Position numbers and translations under genes: made by a program
Notes under the pieces: generated by a model
What the model saw: only the letters and a program-made list of their open reading frames with translations
What the model was told of the DNA's origin: nothing
Database searches by the model: none
From: Aureobasidium sp. EXF-3400
Taxonomy: Eukaryota; Ascomycota; Dothideomycetes; Dothideales; Saccotheciaceae
Reading direction: 5' to 3'
DNA: 13,725 nt
NCBI GenBank assembly: GCA_024195585.1
Contig: SWBL01000645.1
Location: 1 to 13,725, forward strand
Shown: positions 8,665 through 13,725 of the stretch, one piece after another
Numbering within the stretch: position 1 is the first letter of the stretch
Layout of the letters: the number at the start of each line of letters is the position of its first letter

Positions 8665-9759
8665 CTAAGCATCGACACAAGCGGCTATGAGCTTCGACTG
8701 AGTGGCCATTGCTTCGTTTGCAAAGTCCTGCAACTCATAGTCCTTGCCCTTGCCGTCCTCGCCGCCATCAAAGACCTCGTATGAGAAGTAGCCGCGGAAG
8801 CCCGTCTTCAAGACAGCACGTGTAAAGTCGACAACAGGCAGATATCCTTGGAAGGGAAGAGGTCTGAAGTCGTGGCTCCAGCGGCCTCTAGGACGGGTAC
8901 CAGACTCGTCGACGTCGTTGCTGAAGGGCTGCTTGGGCTTGTACGCGTCGCTGATCTGGAGGAAGAAGATCTTGTCTGCAGGAACAGTGCGGGCGAGCTC
9001 GTCGAGTGACTCCTTCCAGTCCTTCTCTAACTGATTCTTGGGCTTGTCCACCAAGCCTGACTCGGTGGTTGGGTCTGCCCACTCGTAGCCGGCGGACTGG
9101 AAGGTGTCTAGACAGAGACCGACATTGGGGCGGTTGACCTGTTGTACAATTTGCCATACGTCTTTCCATGTAGGGGCGTGGGTTGACCAGCACCAGTTCT
9201 CGTAAGCCAAACGGAAGTTCTTCTTTGCGAGCATGTCGGCGAGTTCTTGTAGGTCGCTGACGAAGCGGCTGCGGTCTGTACCAATCTTTTCGGCTGGTGT
9301 ATCTGAAGAACCGACCTGTTTCATGGTTAGATAGGCGTATATCGAAGTGAAGATGTGAGAGCTTATTACCTGGAGCATGTCTGTTCCAGCAGCCTCCATG
9401 ATCCTAATCCAATTTTCGGCACGATGGAAAGCATCCTTTCTCTCCTTGCTGCCTTCTTGCCAGCCCTCGAAGTTGGCAAACGGCTGAAGAATCAGGACCT
9501 TCAGCTTCTTTGCATCGCACATGGCCTTCACCACCTTGGCGGAAATGACGAGATCATCGTAGTCGTATTCTCCGACCTCTTTCTTCGTATACGTTGATGC
9601 AAAGGCCAGAAGATCTGGGAAACCAAGCTCAATGGCACTGAAGCCTGCGCTAGAGATTGCTTCGAGCTTCTTGGGAAGGGTGTGTTCATCTCTGCAACCA
9701 ATCGAGACACTGGCGAAGCAGGTGGGGATATTTTTGGTGTTTTCTGTGGTGAGTGACAT
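8665..9759 (-). CDS. qutC: 3-dehydroshikimate dehydratase (Qa-4/QutC family), two exons
   Basis: The model joins 9370-9759 and 8665-9315 (346 residues), removing a 54-nt intron (GTAATA...CTAACC...ACAG). The protein is a xylose-isomerase-like TIM barrel that converts 3-dehydroshikimate to protocatechuate. Segments matching Neurospora Qa-4 include LQPF near 92, GTDMLQ near 126-130, YENWCWST (169-175), VNRPNVGLCLDTFQSAG (190-206), ADPT..SG, and FLQISDA (248-254). Likely metal ligands are Glu169, Asp200, Gln250 and Glu310 in SYEVF. No secretion signal is visible, so it is probably cytosolic. Other quinate-cluster genes are absent from the window, and the gene is head to head with a DAHP synthase, so a biosynthetic shunt is as likely as quinate catabolism. 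The intron has no stop and is a multiple of three: unspliced mRNA would encode 364 residues. A related sugar-phosphate isomerase activity cannot be excluded. Confidence 0.85.
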   Translation of the reverse strand: MSLTTENTKNIPTCFASVSIGCRDEHTLPKKLEAISSAGFSAIELGFPDLLAFASTYTKKEVGEYDYDDLVISAKVVKAMCDAKKLKVLILQPFANFEGWQEGSKERKDAFHRAENWIRIMEAAGTDMLQVISSHIFTSIYAYLTMKQVGSSDTPAEKIGTDRSRFVSDLQELADMLAKKNFRLAYENWCWSTHAPTWKDVWQIVQQVNRPNVGLCLDTFQSAGYEWADPTTESGLVDKPKNQLEKDWKESLDELARTVPADKIFFLQISDAYKPKQPFSNDVDESGTRPRGRWSHDFRPLPFQGYLPVVDFTRAVLKTGFRGYFSYEVFDGGEDGKGKDYELQDFANEAMATQSKLIAACVDA

Positions 9760-10343
9760 TTTGGCCTTTTGTTGCAGATTGAAGCGTTGGAAACAGAAAC
9801 TGAAGAAGAGCTACAAGTGATATACCTACTCAGTGAGGCGATTCCGAGTGACCCGCTGTTATATTCATCATGATGAACTCGATGCCTCATTCAGTACCTT
9901 AGCATCGCACCCCGCATATGATGTCACAGGCTACATTTTTTTCCTTTCAAAAGACCGAGCAGAAGAAAGAGACAGCCAGAGACATCCGCTCTGAGCTGCA
10001 AACACAACAAGAGCCGGCACACAGAATAGCGCCGAGGTGCAGACATATATCGCTTGGAATTGAATGGTGTAAACAGAGAGTGAAGCAGCGATACCGGTGG
10101 TCATCAGATCTAGACCGAGCGAATCACAAGCTGAGTGATGGTTATGCAAGTGGCTTGTCGGCCCGAAGGCTAGAGAGAGAGCAGCGCCAGAGTTACGGTT
10201 GACTCACGAACATGTTTGCTGCTATTCCTTCCTCCTCCACTCACATTACTGTTTCCACCCTTCCTGCGTTTTGATACCCCAATTCATTGTTCTCTCTACA
10301 CATACCCAAGTATCCGCATTTATACCCACACCAGACACACATC
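9760..10343. promoter_or_regulatory. Bidirectional promoter region between the dehydratase and DAHP synthase genes
   Basis: These 584 bp separate the two start codons. On the DAHP synthase side there is a long pyrimidine-rich leader (about 10220-10340), usual for strongly expressed fungal genes, a CCAAT pentamer at 10279-10283 and a TGACTCA site at 10200-10206. On the dehydratase side I saw no quinate-activator (GGRTAA...TTATCC) palindrome. The short open frames here look like chance. Confidence 0.65.
10200..10206. promoter_or_regulatory. TGACTCA, candidate Gcn4/CPC1 (cross-pathway control) site
   Basis: A perfect TGACTCA heptamer lies 138 bp upstream of the DAHP synthase start codon. This is the core site of the bZIP activator Gcn4/CPC1/CpcA, which in yeast is known to raise ARO3 and ARO4 transcription on amino-acid starvation. 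The motif is short and AP-1-type factors share it, so function is inferred from position and the identity of the gene. Confidence 0.6.
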
Positions 10344-11634
<1,291 letters not shown>

Positions 11635-11738
11635 ACATATTAAAAAGATCTCCTTTTTGTCGTTGGCAATGAAACCTATAACGAAAGATAATGAAGTGTG
11701 TCCCAGGCACGGACAGAATACAAAAGAACCAAAAGTTT

Positions 11739-11759
11739 TTCTTCTTCTTCTTCTTCTTC
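11739..11759 (+). repeat. (TTC)7 microsatellite in the DAHP synthase 3' flank
   Basis: Seven perfect TTC units follow a T-run, about 105 bp after the stop codon. The 282-bp region between the convergent DAHP synthase and PIG-U genes otherwise shows only an AATAAA hexamer at 11847-11852 on the plus strand, a possible polyadenylation signal for the DAHP synthase mRNA. Confidence 0.9.
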
Positions 11760-11916
11760 ACGGCTCACTCTCATTCGCTGTTTGTGCACCTCCCTCGACA
11801 TCAATCACTACTTGATCAGCAGCACACGTCTAATTCACCAAGTTGCAATAAATGTTCAAGATTTCGAAACTGTTTGATTCAACTTTTAATTGTGTTGGTA
11901 AGAGAAAGAGGCTTCC

Positions 11917-13335
11917 TCATATTTGCCTGGCTTCCTTGCCCTTCATTTCAGGACGCTCTTTTTCCCATTCATCTCTGATGACGGCGTAGAGCATATCTGC
12001 TAGAATGACGGAAAGAGCCAGACTCCAGACCAGCGTGATAGCATAGAAGAAGTTTGCATTACCACTTCCAGCATAGACCCAGAGATAGTAGAAAGCGGGA
12101 CCGAGCAAGGTGGTGTATATAAGGGCACTGATGGCAGGGAAAGCATATCGTGAAACTGTAGTTTTTACAATGTCAGTCATTTGGTGGAAAAAATATGACT
12201 AGAAAGGGGTCAGGATAACTCACGTTCATGAACATGACCATACATGGAGAGCATGGAAAGCCAGAAGCCAGCATCACCAACATTGGCGTATGGCTGGAAG
12301 ATAGCAAAGATACCGCACAAGAGCACAACAGCGGCTAGTGGCTGTTCGCGAAGACGAATCGTGAGAGCAGGCGAATATGATGCCATATGCAGCCAGAAGA
12401 CGCCGAGGAAGAAGTTGCGGAACGAGTCGAAAATTTCAATGAAGAAGTACCACCATAGGCCGACGTTGGGGGTCAAGTCTGGCAGCAGAAGACGAGAGGC
12501 GTAGACGGACGAGATGAAAGACCAGTCGCCAATCAACGCATATGACAAAGCAAACAAGACGGCAATAACAGCTGTAAGCACGAGTGTGTAGCTTACACCA
12601 AAGGAGGCCAAAGTGGTGTTTGACGCATTCTGGTCGGTCTTGCTACGACGTAAGATTCGGGAATCGTAGCACAGAATGGTAAGAGGTGGAAGCAGCAGCA
12701 GAGGGTGCAACGCCATGTATGAGGCGATGGCTAGGGCGAAGGCAGAACCTAGAAGAGCCCCGCGGCAAGCCTTCAGGGTCGCGACGAGGATGAAAAGGTT
12801 CCCAAAGACATTGGTGGAGCGGGCTAGGCATGTCAAGATGACAAAGGGGTTGAAGAGGTATGCGGCAGCGACGGCAGAAGACGACCAGCGCTTCGACTCG
12901 CGCGATGATGTGAAGAAGCGGGTAGTGTATGATTGACCTGAAGCAAAGATTTGCATGAGGGCGTATGCGCTCGCCAGATCGACCAGGGTATATAGCAAGA
13001 CGGTGACCAGAGGGTAGCGTGTGGGGTCAGGGAGGAGCGAGAAGAGCGGTAGGAGCAGGGGAGCCTGGTGAAAGACACCTCCATCGTAGGGAGACAATCC
13101 ATGGTTGTATAGAAAGAGACCTTCTTGCACTGTAACGAAAGGACAATTCAGCTTCTGGGTCTTCCTCATGACGAGGGGTCGGCAGGCGCATACATCTCTT
13201 GAAGCCTGTCACGGGAGTGGATAATTCGACACGCCCACTCAGGAGGTCAGGCAGACCAGGAAAGGCCCACGGTAGAAGCAGCCGTACAGCAGCGGCCGAT
13301 CCAAAGAGTACATGGTCGTACGTCGAGGTCGACAT
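11917..13335 (-). CDS. GAB1: GPI transamidase subunit PIG-U (yeast Gab1/Cdc91), three exons
   Basis: The model joins 13194-13335, 12224-13129 and 11917-12155 (428 residues; human PIG-U is about 435, yeast Gab1 394). Introns are 64 nt (GTATGC...TTACAG) and 68 nt (GTGAGT...CTGAC...CTACAG). PIG-U is a multi-spanning ER membrane subunit of the complex that cuts the C-terminal signal of proproteins and attaches the GPI anchor. Family segments: RVELSTPVTGFKR (35-47), NHGLSPYDGGVFHQAPL after the first junction, FNP (140-142), LPDLTPNVGLWWYFFIEIFD (about 264-282), YANVGDAGFWLSML (328-341), and WVYAGSGNANFFYAITL in the last exon. Most of the protein is hydrophobic, in line with many membrane helices. 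Met at 13335 gives the family-like N-terminus; an upstream in-frame Met at 13416 would add a non-conserved extension. It is divergent from NOP7, 217 bp away. Confidence 0.95.
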
Positions 13336-13552
13336 GGTTGCTGCACGCTGTTTAAGGTAGAATAAATGGTCAAAGGGTCGAGACTCGGGAAAGCCGCTGC
13401 CCTCTCCGCAAACCATCTCTCTTGGCCAATCGGGAAGGTTTGCCGAAGGCGGTGAGGGCGGCTTCTTCGAAAGTTCGACAAGGGAAATTTTGGTTCTCGC
13501 GCCTCAGTCTGCCTTTGACCATCTATTTGTGTAATTACTTGTCGCATCAAAC
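13336..13552. promoter_or_regulatory. Compact divergent promoter between PIG-U and NOP7
   Basis: Only 217 bp separate the two start codons. A CCAAT pentamer lies at 13426-13430 (in TTGGCCAATCGG), near the middle, where it could serve either side. An AAATTTT stretch around 13489 only partly matches the RRPE element of ribosome-biogenesis promoters, and no PAC element (GCGATGAG) was seen. Confidence 0.55.
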
Positions 13553-13725
13553 ATGGCCAAAATCCAAAGAAGAGGTGCGCCGAACTGCTGTCGCTATTCT
13601 TCATAGCCGATATACTGACTCTGTTCCAGGCCAGAAGGGCGCGGCCAAAAACTACATTACCCGTACCCAGGCTGTGCGCAAACTGCAGATTTCACTACCT
13701 GACTTCCGTCGCCTGTGTATCTTCA
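13553..13725 (+). CDS. NOP7: Pescadillo homolog NOP7, 5' end (runs off the window)
   Basis: Exon 1 (13553-13574) codes MAKIQRR plus one base. A 55-nt intron (13575-13629, donor GTGCGC, CTGAC branch, CCAG acceptor) follows, and exon 2 starts at 13630. The spliced start reads on through [20 protein letters not shown] and then [12 protein letters not shown], a close match to the conserved Pescadillo N-terminus. NOP7/PES1 is a nucleolar protein of the PeBoW complex (with Erb1 and Ytm1) needed for 27S pre-rRNA processing and 60S subunit assembly. Only about 47 residues are inside the window; the body, including the BRCT domain, lies beyond the right edge. The donor GTGCGC is off consensus but is the only one that keeps the conserved frame. 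Confidence 0.95.

Noticed and set aside
9910..9915. CCCCGC, a possible CreA (SYGGRG) site near the dehydratase start
   Set aside because: A lone degenerate hexamer is expected by chance; CreA-regulated promoters usually have paired sites.

Overview
The window looks like nuclear DNA of a filamentous ascomycete (Pezizomycotina). The reasons are short spliceosomal introns (49-97 nt) with GT donors, CTGAC/CTAAC-like branch sites and AG acceptors; a lone 5S rRNA gene outside any rDNA array; fungal-type proteins (a phytochrome-like protein, a Ser/Thr-rich GPI-anchored surface protein, a membrane-anchored A1-like protein); and compact gene spacing. The species cannot be named from the sequence alone. 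I saw no transposon, tRNA or CRISPR array.

Layout. Positions 1-91 are the 3' three quarters of a 5S rRNA gene, followed by about 670 bp with no convincing gene. A minus-strand gene (760-2685) encodes a 641-residue phytochrome relative. It keeps a recognisable PAS-GAF-PHY-HisKA order, but it lacks the residues that hold the bilin, has a collapsed PHY tongue, and stops inside the kinase dimerisation domain with no ATPase or receiver domain. About 860 bp of spacer follows. Next come two divergent cell-surface genes sharing a 519-bp upstream region: a three-exon, 882-residue Ser/Thr-rich predicted GPI protein (3547-6297, minus) and an intronless 568-residue type I membrane protein with an aspartic-protease fold that has lost its first catalytic Asp (6817-8523, plus).

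The middle right of the window is metabolic. A 3-dehydroshikimate dehydratase of the Qa-4/QutC family (8665-9759, minus) and a class I DAHP synthase of the Aro3/Aro4 family (10344-11634, plus) are transcribed head to head from a 584-bp region containing a perfect TGACTCA (Gcn4/CPC1-type) site. DAHP synthase makes the first shikimate-pathway intermediate, and the dehydratase drains 3-dehydroshikimate to protocatechuate. The pair therefore joins the entry and a side exit of one pathway.

The right end is housekeeping. A three-exon PIG-U/Gab1 GPI-transamidase subunit (11917-13335, minus) is divergent from the 5' end of the ribosome-biogenesis gene NOP7/pescadillo (13553 to the window edge, plus). 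The gene models with introns were built by eye from splice signals and frame continuity; all give complete open frames.

The most interesting items are the degenerate, apparently blind and kinase-less phytochrome, and the divergent DAHP synthase/dehydroshikimate dehydratase pair.
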